Positions 9,289 through 19,200 of a DNA stretch of 64,000 nt are shown piece by piece (within the stretch, counting starts at the first letter, position 1; every line of letters begins with the position of its first letter). The notes below the pieces were generated by a model. It was not told the DNA's origin. It saw only the letters and a list, made by a program, of their open reading frames with translations, and did not search any database. The stretch comes from Xylophilus sp. Leaf220. Lineage in GTDB: Bacteria > Pseudomonadota > Gammaproteobacteria > Burkholderiales > Burkholderiaceae_C. The DNA lies in NCBI RefSeq assembly GCF_001421705.1, contig NZ_LMKO01000022.1, positions 124,339 to 188,338 on the forward strand, given 5' to 3'. The translations under genes were made by a program, and so were the position numbers.

Positions 9289-10347
9289 TCAGCCGATGCC
9301 GTCGAGCAGCTTGCGCACCGGTGCCGGAAGGCCGAGCGCGGTCCACTCTTCCCGCGTGGCCCAGCGGCCTGCGGACTGCGGTTCGCAGCCTGGGGGCAAC
9401 AATGCTTCCACCGGATGGAGGTGCAGGTCCTTGTGCGTCAGAACGTGCAGGAACACCGGCAGCTCGTGGGGCTCCCCGACGACGCCCGCCTCTCGCAGCG
9501 CCGTGTCCGCGCCTTCCCGATGCGGGAACACCGGCAGGCAATGCAGGCCGGCCCAGATGCCGATGTCGGGCCGGCGCTCCAGCCACACCCGGCCGGCGCC
9601 GTCGCGCGCCAGGAGCAGCCACCAGGATTCGCTGCTGCGCTTCAAGGTACGGGTGCGCACCGGGTAGGCCTCTTCGCGCCCCTCAACATGCGCCACGCAA
9701 TCCTCCTGCAGCGGGCACAGCAGGCACAGGGGCTTGCGCGGCATGCAGAGCGTGGCGCCCAGGTCCATCAGGCCCTGGGTGTAGCGGGGCATCTCGATGT
9801 CGAGCGTGGCCTGCGACCCGTGCGGAAGCAGTTCGGTCACCCGGTCCCACAACAGCCGCTCGTTGGCCGGGCGCGCCAGATCGGCCGCGAAGCCCAGCAC
9901 CCGGGTCAGTACCCGCTTGACGTTCGCATCCAGGATCGCCACCCGCTCGCCGAAGCAGAACGACGCGATCGCCGCCGCGGTGGAGCGGCCGATGCCCGGC
10001 AGGGTTTCCAGCAGCGCAGCACTGCGCGGGAATTCGCCGCCGAAGCGCTCGACCACCTGCTGCGCGCACTTGTGCAGGTTGCGGGCGCGGCTGTAGTAGC
10101 CCAGGCCGCTCCACAGGCCCAGCACCTCGTCGGCCGGCGCCGCCGCCAGGGCCTGTACGTCCGGCAGGTGCGCCAGGAAGCGGGGAAAGTAATCCATCAC
10201 CGTCGCGACCTGGGTCTGCTGCAGCATGATCTCCGACAGCCATACCAGGTAGGGATCGCGGGTGTTCTGCCAGGGCAGGGCGTGGCGGCCGTGCGTGGCC
10301 TGCCACTCCGTCACCCGGACGGCGATGCTCGACGCCGCGGCGCTCAT
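9289..10347 (-). CDS. mutY: A/G-specific adenine glycosylase MutY
   Basis: A 352-residue glycosylase that removes adenine mispaired with 8-oxoguanine. The helix-hairpin-helix TLPGIGRSTAAAI is followed by ILDANVKRVLTR, which contains the catalytic Asp. The iron-sulfur loop is intact with spacing C-x6-C-x2-C-x5-C (CMPRKPLCLLCPLQEDC). The C-terminal third is the Nudix-like domain that reads 8-oxoguanine. Its ATG overlaps the stop of the dynamin-like gene by four bases, so MutY translation is coupled to that gene; mutM is first in the same run. Confidence 0.95.
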   Translation of the reverse strand: MSAAASSIAVRVTEWQATHGRHALPWQNTRDPYLVWLSEIMLQQTQVATVMDYFPRFLAHLPDVQALAAAPADEVLGLWSGLGYYSRARNLHKCAQQVVERFGGEFPRSAALLETLPGIGRSTAAAIASFCFGERVAILDANVKRVLTRVLGFAADLARPANERLLWDRVTELLPHGSQATLDIEMPRYTQGLMDLGATLCMPRKPLCLLCPLQEDCVAHVEGREEAYPVRTRTLKRSSESWWLLLARDGAGRVWLERRPDIGIWAGLHCLPVFPHREGADTALREAGVVGEPHELPVFLHVLTHKDLHLHPVEALLPPGCEPQSAGRWATREEWTALGLPAPVRKLLDGIG

Positions 10348-12299
10348 GCCGCCGAAGTCGCAGGTGCGTTGCGGGCCGCGGGCGTCTCGAAATGCTGCGC
10401 CCAGGCCGCGACCGATGCTTCGAGCGTGGCCAGGTCTTCCACCTGCTGCTCCAGCTCGGCCATGCGCTCGCCCAGGCCCGACGCGGCCTGCTGGATACGG
10501 TCGATCGCCTCGATGCGCCGGACGAAGCCCTGCCGGCGCTCCTTGAGCTGCGAATCGACCGGCGCGGCGGCGGCGCGGCTCCAGCCTTCTAGCTCGGTCG
10601 CGGCGTCGTCCAGCACCACCTGCACACGGCTGGCCAGGGCCCGCACCAGACGGCCGGCGAAGTCCGGCTGCGCGAGGCGCAACGCGTTGCCGACGCCGAC
10701 ATAGTGCAGATGCGTCTCGCCGATCGCCGCCAGTTCGCGCTCGTGCGGGCCGAGCGCCGGCGGCGGCGGCACCTGCAACGAGAAGCCGTGCTCCGCATTG
10801 AGCTGGCGAAAGCTCGCCTCCAGCATCGCATGCATCTCCAACGCCATGCGCTGGGCCTGCGACACCCGCTCCGCGACCTGCGCGAACGCCTGCTGGTAGC
10901 CGCGCCGGGCATTGAGCTTCATCACCCCCGACCCGAGGCCCGCCAGCAGCGCGACGAATTCGGGCGCCGGCGTCTTGCCGCGCAGCAGCGCGACCGCCTC
11001 CTGCCGCATCCGGCGGTGCACCATGCGCAGGGCCTGCACCCGCTTGTCGCTGGCGTCGAACTCCTGCTGCTCCTGCTCCACCCGGGTGCGCATGCCGGCG
11101 ATCACGTTGGCGTTCTTGCCGCGCAGGCTGCGCAGCTCCAGCATCTGGTCGTCGATCTCGCGGCGGCGCATGGTCAGCGTCCGGGCCGCGTCCGAGCGCA
11201 TGCGGACCACCGCTGCCGCCACCGCGCCGCGCAGGATGGCGTGGCGGCGATCGACGATGCCGTGGATCAGCACGTCCTCCAGGATCGGCAGTCCGCTGGC
11301 CTGCAGCATCGCGGCGTCGTTGTTGATCCGCGCCAGCAGCCCCTTCTGCGCCGATACCGGTATCACCCGGCCCACCGGCACGCCCAGCAGCGCGGCCGAG
11401 GTGGTGCGCTGCCGGTCGGTCTGCGCCTGTATCTGCTGCGGCGTCAGCATGCCGTCCCACAGCACGTCGATCTTGTTGAGCACCACGACCCGCGAGCGCA
11501 CCTCGGACTGCCCGGCCGCCGGCGCCAGGTGCTCGCGCCACAGGCCCAGGTCGGAGCGGGTCACGCCCGCGTCGGCGGCCAGCAGGAACACGGTGGCGTG
11601 CGCCTCCGACAGCAGGTTGACGGTGAGTTCCGGCTCGGCCCCGACCGCGTTCAGGCCCGGGGTATCGAGCACCACCAGCCCCTGGCGCAGCAGCGGATGG
11701 TCGATGTTGACCAGCGCATGGCGCCACATCGGCACCTCGACCATGCCGTCGCTGCCGGTCATCGGGTTGTCGTCGGGCGTGTCGTCGTTCCAGAAGCCGA
11801 GGTCCCGCGCCATGCCGGGCGATACCCGCCGCACCTGCGACACCGTCTCCAGCGTCTGCGCCATCTGGGCCGGATCGGCCAGGTCGAGCGGGAACCGTCT
11901 CCAGGCGTCGGGCGTCGCGCGCCAGTCGGCCAGTGCCCGCGAATCGAGCCGCGTCTCGATCGGCAGCAGCCGCACCGAGCAGGGCTCGCCCGCGTCGTAG
12001 GCCAGCTCGGTGGGGCACATGGTGGTGCGGCCCGCGCTGGCCGGCACGATGCGGCGGCCGTGCTGCGCGAAGAAGATCGCGTTGATCAGCTCCGACTTGC
12101 CGCGGGAGAATTCGGCGACGAAGGCGACCACCACCCGGTCGCTGCCCAGCCCGTCGGCGATGTGCTCCAGCCGCCCCGACAAGGCGCTGTCGGCCAGTTC
12201 GTGCGCGACGAGCCAGGTCGACATCTCGCGCAGCTTGCGGGCCGTTTCCGACCGCCACGCGCCGTGCCGGTCGAACTGTTCTGAAGAGGAGGGGTTCAA
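10344..12299 (-). CDS. Dynamin-like GTPase
   Basis: About 651 residues from a TTG at 12299; an ATG at 12224 is an alternative start. The GTPase domain shows AEFSRGKS (G1), the Thr pair in AGRTTMCP (G2), VVLDTPGLNAVG (G3) and VVVLNKID (G4). The C-terminal 350 residues are mostly helical with heptad-like Ala/Leu/Glu spacing, as in bacterial dynamin-like proteins that remodel membranes. It is sandwiched between mutM and mutY and overlaps mutY by four bases. No transmembrane segment is evident. A membrane role is inferred from the family; a link to DNA repair rests on position alone. Confidence 0.85.
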   Translation of the reverse strand: MNPSSSEQFDRHGAWRSETARKLREMSTWLVAHELADSALSGRLEHIADGLGSDRVVVAFVAEFSRGKSELINAIFFAQHGRRIVPASAGRTTMCPTELAYDAGEPCSVRLLPIETRLDSRALADWRATPDAWRRFPLDLADPAQMAQTLETVSQVRRVSPGMARDLGFWNDDTPDDNPMTGSDGMVEVPMWRHALVNIDHPLLRQGLVVLDTPGLNAVGAEPELTVNLLSEAHATVFLLAADAGVTRSDLGLWREHLAPAAGQSEVRSRVVVLNKIDVLWDGMLTPQQIQAQTDRQRTTSAALLGVPVGRVIPVSAQKGLLARINNDAAMLQASGLPILEDVLIHGIVDRRHAILRGAVAAAVVRMRSDAARTLTMRRREIDDQMLELRSLRGKNANVIAGMRTRVEQEQQEFDASDKRVQALRMVHRRMRQEAVALLRGKTPAPEFVALLAGLGSGVMKLNARRGYQQAFAQVAERVSQAQRMALEMHAMLEASFRQLNAEHGFSLQVPPPPALGPHERELAAIGETHLHYVGVGNALRLAQPDFAGRLVRALASRVQVVLDDAATELEGWSRAAAAPVDSQLKERRQGFVRRIEAIDRIQQAASGLGERMAELEQQVEDLATLEASVAAWAQHFETPAARNAPATSAA

Positions 12300-12347
12300 G
12301 GCACGTCGTGGGGGGTTCTTCGGGTCAATATAGCATCGCCGCCCGCC

Positions 12348-13163
12348 TCAGGGCTTTTGGCAGACCGGGCAGAAAAACGTCGAGCGCTGCCCCTGGCGGA
12401 TGCTGCGGATCGGGGTGCCGCATACGCGGCACGGCAGGCCTTCGCGGGCGTACACCATCGCCTCCACCTGGAAATGCCCCGCCTGGCCGTCGGCGTTCGA
12501 GAAATCGCGCAGCGTGCTGCCGCCCGTCTCCACCGCCCGGGCCAGCACCTGCCGGACCGCCGTCCACAGCCGCAGGGACCGGGGCCGGGTGATGCGCGCA
12601 GCGGGCATCGTCGGCCGGATGCCCGCCTGGAACAGCACCTCGGACGCGTAGATGTTGCCCACCCCCACCACCAACTCGCCCGCCAGCAGCACCTGCTTGA
12701 TCGGAGATTGCCGGCGCTTGAGCCCGAGGTAGAAGTGCGCGGGATCGAACCCCTCGCCCAGCGGCTCCATGCCCAGGCGCCCGAGCAGCTTGTGCGCCAC
12801 CGGATCGCCCTCGCCCTGCGCGAACACCACCGCGCCGAAGCGCCGCGGATCGTGCAGCCGCAGCGTGCCGCGGGTGGTTTCCAACTCGAAATGGTCGTGC
12901 ACTCCGCGCGGCGGCAGCGTGTCCGCGAAGGACAGGCTGCCCGACATGCCCAGGTGCAGCAGCAGCAGGCCCGCATCAAGCTCGATCAGCAAATACTTGC
13001 CGCGGCGGCGCACCCGCACCACCTCGCGGCCCTGCAGTGCCGCCGGGTCCAGCCCCAGCGCCCAGCGCAGCGGCTTGCCGATCCGCGCCTCCACGATCCG
13101 GCCGCCCGCGATACGGTCGGCAAAACTCAGGCGCGTGACTTCGACTTCGGGCAACTCGGGCAT
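12348..13163 (-). CDS. mutM: Formamidopyrimidine-DNA glycosylase MutM (Fpg)
   Basis: A 271-residue enzyme that excises 8-oxoguanine and ring-opened purines. The start at 13163 is fixed by MPELPEVE: after removal of Met, Pro2 is the catalytic nucleophile and Glu3 assists. Upstream in-frame codons are not needed. The beta-hairpin zinc finger at the C-terminus is intact (CRVCGTP and, later, FFCPVCQKP). It is the first gene of the mutM, dynamin-like, mutY unit and diverges from the TPR gene at 13313. Confidence 0.96.
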   Translation of the reverse strand: MPELPEVEVTRLSFADRIAGGRIVEARIGKPLRWALGLDPAALQGREVVRVRRRGKYLLIELDAGLLLLHLGMSGSLSFADTLPPRGVHDHFELETTRGTLRLHDPRRFGAVVFAQGEGDPVAHKLLGRLGMEPLGEGFDPAHFYLGLKRRQSPIKQVLLAGELVVGVGNIYASEVLFQAGIRPTMPAARITRPRSLRLWTAVRQVLARAVETGGSTLRDFSNADGQAGHFQVEAMVYAREGLPCRVCGTPIRSIRQGQRSTFFCPVCQKP

Positions 13164-13312
13164 GGAAATTCTTGGAAATCGGGGGGAAGGCGTAAGACAG
13201 CGCAGCGGCCGGGTGCAGGCGTTCGCCGGGAAATGCCGCTCGGCGGTAAAGACTGGTAAACCGCCGGGCAGAGGCGCAGCGCGGGCGGAAAGGCTTGAAT
13301 TATTATGGGTCG

Positions 13313-15115
13313 ATGAATCCCCTAAGCCTCGTAACGGCCTTGGCCGCTGCGCTAGCGGCCTTCGCCGCAGCCCCGGTCCTGCATGCACAACCGCAGCCCA
13401 TCGTCCCGCCCACCCAGGCGGAAAAGGTGGAGCCCTCGCCCGACAGCGATGCGGCGGATGTCTCGATGCTCAATGCAGAGCTGTTCTACGAGGTGCTGCT
13501 GGGCGAGATCAACTCGGCCGACGGCGACCGCAGCGCCGGCTTCGCGCTGCTGCTGGATGCCGCCCGCAAGGCCAACGACCCCGATTTGTACCGCCGCGCG
13601 GCCGACGTGGCCCTGCGTGCCCGCTCGGGCGACGCTGCGCTGCTCGCCACCCGCGCCTGGCAGGAGGCGTTTCCCACCTCGCGCGAGGCCAACCGCTACG
13701 TGCTGCAGATCCTGGTGGCGCTCAACCGCGTCGGGGAAACCGCTGTTCCTCTGGCCCGTGAACTGGCCCTGACCGAGCCCCGCACCCGCGCCCTGGCCTA
13801 CACCGCCATTCCGCCGCTCTACGCCCGCGTCGGCGACAAGCGCGCAGCGTTGACGGTCGTCGAACGCGTGCTGGCCGACGACCTGGAAAAACCGGCGCGG
13901 CCGGAAGACGGTGCCTCCGCCTGGATCACCGTCGGCCGCATGCGGCTGGCGATCGGCGACACCGCCGGCACGCTGGACGCCGCCAGCCGCGCCCAGGCGC
14001 TCGACCCGGCCGGCGAAGGCCCGGCAATCCTGGCGCTGGAGCTGATGGACCCGAAGCAGCCGCTGGCCGAACCTATCGTCAAGCGCTACCTCGCCAGCGG
14101 CAAGGTGCAGCCCGAGATCCGGCTGGGCTACGCCCGCGCGCTGGCCGATGCGCAGCGCAACGCCGAAGCCACCCGCGAACTGCAGACCCTCACCGTCGAG
14201 AACGCCGACTTCCCCGAAGGCTGGCTGCTGCGCGGCGCGCAGGAAGCCCAGGACGGCCAGTACGGCCCTGCGGAGCAGTCGATCAAGACCTTCCTCGACC
14301 TGGTCGCCGCCCGCACCGCCCCCGCCCGGCCGGACGAGGGCCAGGCCCGCTCGCTGGCCCAGGCCTACCTGGTGATGGCCCAGATTGCCGAGAAGCGGGG
14401 CGACCTGAAAGCCGCGGCTGCCTGGCTCGACAAGATCGACAGCCCGCAGGCCCTGCTGGGCGTGCAGTCGCGCAAGGCTTCGCTGCTGGCGCGGCAGGGC
14501 CGCTTCGAGGAAGGCCGCGCCCTGATCCGCGGGGTGCCCGAACGCTCGGTGGCCGACAAGCGCGGCAAGCTCATGGCCGAGGTGCAGTTGCTGCGCGACT
14601 TCAAGCGCGAGGACGAGGCCTACAAGCTGCTGCAGGAAGCCAGCGCCGCGGCACCCGACGATGCCGACCTGCTCTACGACCTGGCCATGACCGCCGAGAA
14701 GCTCGGCCGACTCGACGACATGGAGCGGATGCTGCGCCAGTTGATCAAGCAGCAGCCGGACTACCACCACGCCTACAACGCCCTCGGCTACTCGTTCGCC
14801 GAACGCAACGTGCGCCTGCCCGAAGCCCGCGACCTGATCAAGAAGGCGCTGGAATTCGTGCCTAACGACCCGTTCATCACCGACAGCCTCGGCTGGGTCG
14901 AGTTCCGGATGGGCAACAAGGAAGAAGCCGCACGGCTGCTGCAGGGCGCCTACAAGACCAAGCCCGACGCCGAGATCGCCGCCCACCTGGGCGAGGTGCT
15001 GTGGAGCATGGGCCAGCGCGAGCAGGCCAACGCGATCTGGAACGAAGGCCTGCTGATCAACGCCGACAACCCCACGCTGACGCAGACGCTCAAGCGCCTG
15101 CGCGCCAAGCCGTGA
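13313..15115 (+). CDS. Exported tetratricopeptide repeat protein
   Basis: A 600-residue protein starting at the ATG at 13313, with a signal peptide of about 25 residues ending in APVLHAQ. The rest is a chain of helical repeats; clear TPR units occur near the C-terminus ([17 protein letters not shown], then [17 protein letters not shown]). It is periplasmic or outer-membrane associated. The stop overlaps the lolB start by four bases (GTGA), and this TPR-lolB-ispE order recurs in Burkholderiales, which hints at an outer-membrane assembly role. No enzymatic motif was seen. Confidence 0.85.
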   Translation: MNPLSLVTALAAALAAFAAAPVLHAQPQPIVPPTQAEKVEPSPDSDAADVSMLNAELFYEVLLGEINSADGDRSAGFALLLDAARKANDPDLYRRAADVALRARSGDAALLATRAWQEAFPTSREANRYVLQILVALNRVGETAVPLARELALTEPRTRALAYTAIPPLYARVGDKRAALTVVERVLADDLEKPARPEDGASAWITVGRMRLAIGDTAGTLDAASRAQALDPAGEGPAILALELMDPKQPLAEPIVKRYLASGKVQPEIRLGYARALADAQRNAEATRELQTLTVENADFPEGWLLRGAQEAQDGQYGPAEQSIKTFLDLVAARTAPARPDEGQARSLAQAYLVMAQIAEKRGDLKAAAAWLDKIDSPQALLGVQSRKASLLARQGRFEEGRALIRGVPERSVADKRGKLMAEVQLLRDFKREDEAYKLLQEASAAAPDDADLLYDLAMTAEKLGRLDDMERMLRQLIKQQPDYHHAYNALGYSFAERNVRLPEARDLIKKALEFVPNDPFITDSLGWVEFRMGNKEEAARLLQGAYKTKPDAEIAAHLGEVLWSMGQREQANAIWNEGLLINADNPTLTQTLKRLRAKP

Positions 15116-15621
15116 CGCAGCGGATCGGCAGACGCCTCTGCCTGGGCGCCACCGCTGCATTTGCTATATTTTCGATAGCAGGATGCCAGGGATTGGCGCC
15201 GGCCCGGGCATCGAAAGTGCCCGAAGATCGTCTGTGGAGCGGCCGGATGGCGCTGCAGGTCGACGGGCAGGACACGCAGTCGTTCGCCGCCTCGTTCGAG
15301 CTGCAGGGCAATGCCGACGCGGGCCAGCTCTCGCTCTTCACGCCGCTGGGCGGAACGGTCGCGGTGCTGGAATGGGCGCCCGGGCGCGCCACGCTGCGCT
15401 CCGGCCAGGACGTGCGCAATTTCGGCTCGTTCGACACGCTGGTGGCGCACGTCACCGGCACGCCGATCCCAGTGGCGGCGCTGTTCGACTGGCTGGCCGG
15501 CACGCCGAGCCCGGTGCCCGGCTGGACGCCCGACCTGCGCCAGCGGGAAGATGGCCGGATCACCGCGCGGCGCGACACCCCGCTGCCGGCCGCCACGCTG
15601 CGCATCGTCTTCGAGCGCTGA
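15112..15621 (+). CDS. lolB: Outer-membrane lipoprotein receptor LolB
   Basis: A 169-residue lipoprotein that takes lipoproteins from LolA and inserts them in the outer membrane. The GTG at 15112 overlaps the upstream stop and gives a proper signal: basic start, hydrophobic core, then the lipobox IAGC with Cys25. The mature part has the LolB-like RLWSGRMALQV and the late PGWTPDLRQRE pattern. The core of its signal (residues 18-23) and the edge of the lipobox are encoded by a dispersed palindrome. The ispE gene begins 12 bp after the stop. Confidence 0.88.
   Translation: MTQRIGRRLCLGATAAFAIFSIAGCQGLAPARASKVPEDRLWSGRMALQVDGQDTQSFAASFELQGNADAGQLSLFTPLGGTVAVLEWAPGRATLRSGQDVRNFGSFDTLVAHVTGTPIPVAALFDWLAGTPSPVPGWTPDLRQREDGRITARRDTPLPAATLRIVFER
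15163..15179 (+). repeat. Dispersed palindromic repeat, copy B (inside lolB signal)
   Basis: A short copy with arms GCTAT and ATAGC around a TTTTCG-containing centre. It encodes residues 18-23 of LolB, immediately before the Gly and Cys of the lipobox. Only the core is present; the CGGC hairpin seen in longer copies is absent. Confidence 0.55.
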
Positions 15622-15633
15622 GCCAGCCGACGC

Positions 15634-16497
15634 ATGCGCGCCCTCTACGACGTGCCGGCTCCGGCCAAGCTCAACCTGTTCCTGCATATCCTCGGACAGC
15701 GCGTCGACGGGTACCACCTGCTGCAGTCGGTCTTCATGCTGATCGACTGGTGCGACGTGCTGCATTTCGAACTGCGCACCGACGGGCGATTGAGCCGCGA
15801 GGACCTCACCACGCCGCTGCCACCCGACGACCTGGTGCTGCGCGCCGCGCGGCTCCTGCAACAGGAAGGCGGAGTCGCCGCCGGCGCCCACATCGGCATC
15901 GCCAAGCAGGTGCCCGCCCAGGCCGGCATGGGCGGTGGATCGTCCGACGCGGCCAGTTGCCTGCTCGCCCTCAACCGGCTGTGGGGGCTCGACCTGCCGC
16001 TGGAACGGCTGGAGGCGCTGGGCCTGCGGCTCGGCGCGGACGTGCCTTTCTTCCTGCGCGGGCACAACGCCTGGGTCGAGGGCGTCGGCGAGCGCATCCT
16101 GCCGCTGGAGGGCGACGCGGTGCTGCCCGCCGCGCGGTTCGCCGTGGTCAAACCGTCTGCGGGACTCGACACGAAATCGATTTTTTTGTCGGACCGGCTC
16201 AAACGCGATTCTCCTAGTGCTAGAATCGCAGGCTTCGCTGCAGAGCACTTCGGTTTCGGCCGAAACGACCTCCAGCCAGTTGCCGAGACGCAATGCTCCG
16301 ACGTCCGGCAAGCCATCGACTGGCTTGCCACACGCGGACTCAGCGCCCGGATGACCGGCTCCGGAAGTGCCGTGTTCGCACCGATGCCGCACGAAGCGGA
16401 TTTGACCGGCGCACCCAGCGGCTGGCAGATTCGGCAGTGCAATAATCTGGGTATCCATCCTTTGGCGGGGTGGGCATCCAACCAGAATAAAGGGTAG
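15634..16497 (+). CDS. ispE: 4-diphosphocytidyl-2-C-methyl-D-erythritol kinase
   Basis: A 287-residue GHMP kinase of the non-mevalonate isoprenoid pathway, which phosphorylates the 2-hydroxyl of CDP-methylerythritol. [12 protein letters not shown] holds the catalytic Lys region. [12 protein letters not shown] is the ATP-binding GHMP motif, and [11 protein letters not shown] is the late glycine motif. The gene is followed by tRNA-Gln and prs. A promoter-like sequence for those genes lies inside its coding region (see 16197-16228). Confidence 0.95.
   Translation: MRALYDVPAPAKLNLFLHILGQRVDGYHLLQSVFMLIDWCDVLHFELRTDGRLSREDLTTPLPPDDLVLRAARLLQQEGGVAAGAHIGIAKQVPAQAGMGGGSSDAASCLLALNRLWGLDLPLERLEALGLRLGADVPFFLRGHNAWVEGVGERILPLEGDAVLPAARFAVVKPSAGLDTKSIFLSDRLKRDSPSARIAGFAAEHFGFGRNDLQPVAETQCSDVRQAIDWLATRGLSARMTGSGSAVFAPMPHEADLTGAPSGWQIRQCNNLGIHPLAGWASNQNKG
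16197..16228 (+). promoter_or_regulatory. Candidate promoter for tRNA-Gln and prs inside ispE
   Basis: TGCTAGAAT at 16218-16226 is an extended -10 element. It sits in an inverted repeat with arms CGATTCT (16206-16212) and AGAATCG (16222-16228). No good -35 hexamer is visible at 16-18 bp. The tRNA begins about 295 bp downstream. The call rests on the -10 match and on the need for strong tRNA and prs expression. Confidence 0.4.
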
Positions 16498-16522
16498 GCA
16501 GCGATGCGCTGCAGACCTGTGT

Positions 16523-16599
16523 AGGGGAATCGCCAAGCTGGTTAAGGCACTGGATTTTGATTCCAGCATGCGAAGGTTCGAATCCTTCTTCCCCTGCCA
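16523..16599 (+). tRNA. tRNA-Gln (anticodon TTG)
   Basis: A complete cloverleaf can be drawn. The acceptor AGGGGAA pairs with TTCCCCT, the D stem is GCC/GGC, the anticodon stem is CTGGA/TCCAG, and the loop TTTTGAT gives anticodon TTG. The T stem is GAAGG/CCTTC around TTCGAAT. A discriminator G and an encoded CCA follow. It lies between ispE and prs. Confidence 0.97.
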
Positions 16600-16657
16600 A
16601 TGTCTTCGTGACGCCGCCGGCGCACACCGCAGTTTTCCAAGGTCGCCGGGATCGCCC

Positions 16658-17638
16658 ATGCAGGTTCAAAACCAACACCCCGATTTCCTCGTGTTCACCG
16701 GCAATGCCAATCCTGGCATGGCCTCCGAGATCGCCTCCCACCTCGGCATCACGCTCGGCAGCGCCCAGGTCGGCCGCTTCTCCGACGGCGAGATCACCGT
16801 CGAGATCAACCAGAACGTGCGGGCCCGGGACGTCTTCGTGGTGCAGTCCACCTGCGCGCCCACCAACGACAACCTGATGGAACTGCTGGTGATGGTCGAT
16901 GCGCTCAAGCGCTCGTCGGCCGAGCGCATCAGCGCGGTGATCCCCTACTTCGGCTACGCCCGCCAGGACCGCCGTCCGCGCTCGTCGCGGGTGCCGATCT
17001 CGGCCAAGGTGGTGGCCAACCTGCTGCAGACCGTGGGCGTGTCGCGCGTCCTCACGATGGACCTGCACGCCGACCAGATCCAGGGCTTCTTCGACATCCC
17101 GGTCGACAACATCTACGCGTCGCCGGTGCTGCTGGGCGACCTGCGCCAGCAGAACTACGAAGACCTGATCGTCGTCTCCCCGGACGTCGGCGGCGTGGTC
17201 CGCGCCCGGGCGCTCGCCAAGCAGCTCAACTGCGACCTCGCCATCATCGACAAGCGTCGGCCGAAGGCCAACGTGAGCGAAGTGATGCACGTCATCGGCG
17301 AGATCGACGGCCGCAACTGCGTGATCATGGACGACATGATCGACACCGCCGGCACGCTGGTGAAGGCGGCCGAGGTCCTGAAGGAACGCGGCGCCAAGAA
17401 GGTCTACGCCTACTGCACCCACCCGGTCTTCTCGGGCCCGGCGCTCGAGCGCATCGCCAGCGGCACCGCCCTCGACGAAGTGGTCGTCACCAACACCATC
17501 CCGCTCGCCGACAACGCGCGCGGCTGCACCAAGATCCGCCAACTGTCCGTGGCCCCGCTGATCGCCGAGACGATCCAGCGCATCGCCAAGGGCGAGTCGG
17601 TGATGAGTCTGTTCTCGGACCAGGACAACCTGTTCTGA
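16658..17638 (+). CDS. prs: Ribose-phosphate pyrophosphokinase
   Basis: A 326-residue enzyme that makes PRPP from ribose 5-phosphate and ATP, feeding nucleotide, histidine, tryptophan and NAD synthesis. The start [19 protein letters not shown] is chosen because upstream in-frame codons overlap the tRNA. The ATP loop includes [18 protein letters not shown] carries the metal-binding His/Asp, and [12 protein letters not shown] is the PRPP-binding loop. It ends at a strong intrinsic terminator. Confidence 0.97.
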   Translation: MQVQNQHPDFLVFTGNANPGMASEIASHLGITLGSAQVGRFSDGEITVEINQNVRARDVFVVQSTCAPTNDNLMELLVMVDALKRSSAERISAVIPYFGYARQDRRPRSSRVPISAKVVANLLQTVGVSRVLTMDLHADQIQGFFDIPVDNIYASPVLLGDLRQQNYEDLIVVSPDVGGVVRARALAKQLNCDLAIIDKRRPKANVSEVMHVIGEIDGRNCVIMDDMIDTAGTLVKAAEVLKERGAKKVYAYCTHPVFSGPALERIASGTALDEVVVTNTIPLADNARGCTKIRQLSVAPLIAETIQRIAKGESVMSLFSDQDNLF

Positions 17639-17655
17639 CCGTCCGCGAACGCCGC

Positions 17656-17682
17656 AGGGCCCTTCTACCGGGGCCCTTTTTT
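17656..17682 (+). terminator. Intrinsic terminator after prs
   Basis: Stem AGGGCCC (17656-17662) pairs with GGGCCCT (17671-17677), followed directly by a run of T. It lies 18 bases after the prs stop and separates prs from rplY. Confidence 0.9.
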
Positions 17683-17729
17683 GCAATCGGAGCCGCACTG
17701 GTCGCGGTCGGCTTCCACAGGAGTCAGTT

Positions 17730-18383
17730 ATGAAATTCGTCGCTTTTGAGCGCGCCAAGCAGGGCACGGGTGCGAGCCGCCGTCTCCGCAATTCCGGCAA
17801 GACGCCGGGCATCGTCTACGGTGGCGACAGCCAGCCGCAGCTGGTCGAACTCGACCACAACGCACTGTGGCACGCCCTGAAGAAGGAAGCCTTCCACGCG
17901 TCCGTCCTCGAGATGGAGTTCGCCGGCGTCACCAGCAAGGTCCTGCTGCGCAACGTGCAGTACCACCCGTTCAAGCAGCTCGTCCAGCACGTCGACTTCC
18001 AGCGCGTCGATGCCAAGACCCGCCTGACGATGAAGGTGCCGGTGCACTACAAGGGCGAGGAAGACTCCCCTGCCGTCAAGGTCGACCAGAACCTGATCAC
18101 CCACGTGATGACCGAACTGGAAGTCACCTGCCTGCCGGCCGACCTGCCGGAATTCATCGAAGTCGACCTGTCGGGCATGACCAAGATGGGCACGCTGCAC
18201 ATCAACGACATCAAGCTGCCGAAGGGCGTGAAGTTCGTGAGCCACGGCAAGGTCAACCCGGTGCTGGCGTCTGCCGTGCCGCCGGCCGCCGAAGAAGAGC
18301 CGACGCCGGAAGAAGCCGCTGCTGCAGCGGCTGCCGCCGCCGCGGCCGCGCCTGCTGAAAAGGGCAAGGGCAAGAAGAAGTAA
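17730..18383 (+). CDS. rplY: 50S ribosomal protein L25/general stress protein Ctc
   Basis: A 217-residue long-form L25 that binds 5S rRNA. An AGGAG ribosome binding site precedes the ATG. The N-terminal L25 domain includes [16 protein letters not shown]; the Ctc-type C-terminal beta domain includes [20 protein letters not shown]. The end is unusual in composition: a Glu/Pro stretch, a long poly-Ala run and a basic KGKGKKK tail. Poly-Ala extensions are common in betaproteobacterial L25. Confidence 0.95.
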   Translation: MKFVAFERAKQGTGASRRLRNSGKTPGIVYGGDSQPQLVELDHNALWHALKKEAFHASVLEMEFAGVTSKVLLRNVQYHPFKQLVQHVDFQRVDAKTRLTMKVPVHYKGEEDSPAVKVDQNLITHVMTELEVTCLPADLPEFIEVDLSGMTKMGTLHINDIKLPKGVKFVSHGKVNPVLASAVPPAAEEEPTPEEAAAAAAAAAAAAPAEKGKGKKK

Positions 18384-18426
18384 GCCTTCGCCCTTTTGTC
18401 GGCAAGGCGCGGCTCCAGGCCGCACC

Positions 18427-18452
18427 AAGGCCCGCCTCGGCGGGCCTTTTCT
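18427..18452 (+). terminator. Intrinsic terminator after rplY
   Basis: Stem AAGGCCCGC (18427-18435) pairs with GCGGGCCTT (18440-18448) around the loop CTCG, then TT-C-TTT. It lies 43 bases after the rplY stop. Confidence 0.85.
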
Positions 18453-18524
18453 TTGGGGGGTACCGCTCGGCGCCTGCCACCGCTCCGCATGGGGCCTCAC
18501 CCGCACTCCGGATAATTCACCTCC

Positions 18525-19133
18525 ATGATCAAACTGTTCGTGGGCCTGGGCAACCCGGGTCCGGACTACGAGGCGACCCGCCACAACGCCGGGTTCTGGT
18601 GGATCGACGCGCTCGCACGCGAGTGGAAGCTGCAGCTCAACGTCGAGAAGGGCTACTGGGGCCTGATGGCGCGCACCACCATCGCCGGCCAGACGGTCTG
18701 GCTGCTGGAGCCGCTGACCTTCATGAACGCATCGGGCAAGTCGGTCGCGGCGCTGGCCCGCTTCTTCAAGATCGCGCCCGCCGAGATCCTGGTGGTGCAC
18801 GACGAACTCGACATCGTGCCGGGCCAGGTCAAGCTCAAGTTCGGCGGCAGCCACGCCGGCCACAACGGCCTGCGCGACATCCACGCCCAGCTGGGCAGCC
18901 CCGACTACTGGCGGCTGCGCCTGGGCATCGGGCACCCCGGCGACCGCGCCGAAGTGATCCACTGGGTGCTGAAAAAACCCTCGCTCGACCACCGCATCGC
19001 CATCGACCAGTGCATCGACCGGTCGCTCAAGGCGGTACCGGCCCTGCTGGCGGGCGAGATGGACAAGGCGACGATGCTGGTCCACACGGCGCTTCCGCCA
19101 CGCGCCAAGCCGCCACGGCCGGAAGGTGTCTGA
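18525..19133 (+). CDS. pth: Peptidyl-tRNA hydrolase
   Basis: A 202-residue enzyme that frees tRNA from peptidyl-tRNA dropped by ribosomes. Key residues are visible: Asn10 and catalytic His20 in [18 protein letters not shown], Asn in LTFMNASG, and Asp in VVHDELDI, followed by [10 protein letters not shown]. It sits downstream of the rplY terminator in the conserved prs-rplY-pth order. The C-terminal tail ([12 protein letters not shown]) is unconserved. Confidence 0.96.
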   Translation: MIKLFVGLGNPGPDYEATRHNAGFWWIDALAREWKLQLNVEKGYWGLMARTTIAGQTVWLLEPLTFMNASGKSVAALARFFKIAPAEILVVHDELDIVPGQVKLKFGGSHAGHNGLRDIHAQLGSPDYWRLRLGIGHPGDRAEVIHWVLKKPSLDHRIAIDQCIDRSLKAVPALLAGEMDKATMLVHTALPPRAKPPRPEGV

Positions 19134-19173
19134 GCGCAACGCACTGGCCATTCGGGAAGCTGCCCCGCCTTAA

Positions 19174-19200
19174 TTGAGAGCCGCGTATCAACTGTATGAT
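19174..19200 (+). promoter_or_regulatory. Candidate promoter for the DUF2946-TonB receptor unit
   Basis: TTGAGA (19174-19179) and TATGAT (19195-19200) are separated by 15 bp, shorter than the preferred 17. If used, transcription would begin near 19207, which would favour the ATG at 19220 for the next gene. No Fur-like dyad was seen. Confidence 0.28.

Noticed and set aside
18300-18383. Frameshift or misassembly at the rplY end
   Set aside because: The poly-Ala and Lys-rich tail is in frame, ends in a normal stop and has a terminator after it; such tails occur in relatives.
19134-19195. Fur box before the TonB receptor unit
   Set aside because: No GATAAT-type repeats are present; only a weak promoter candidate was kept.
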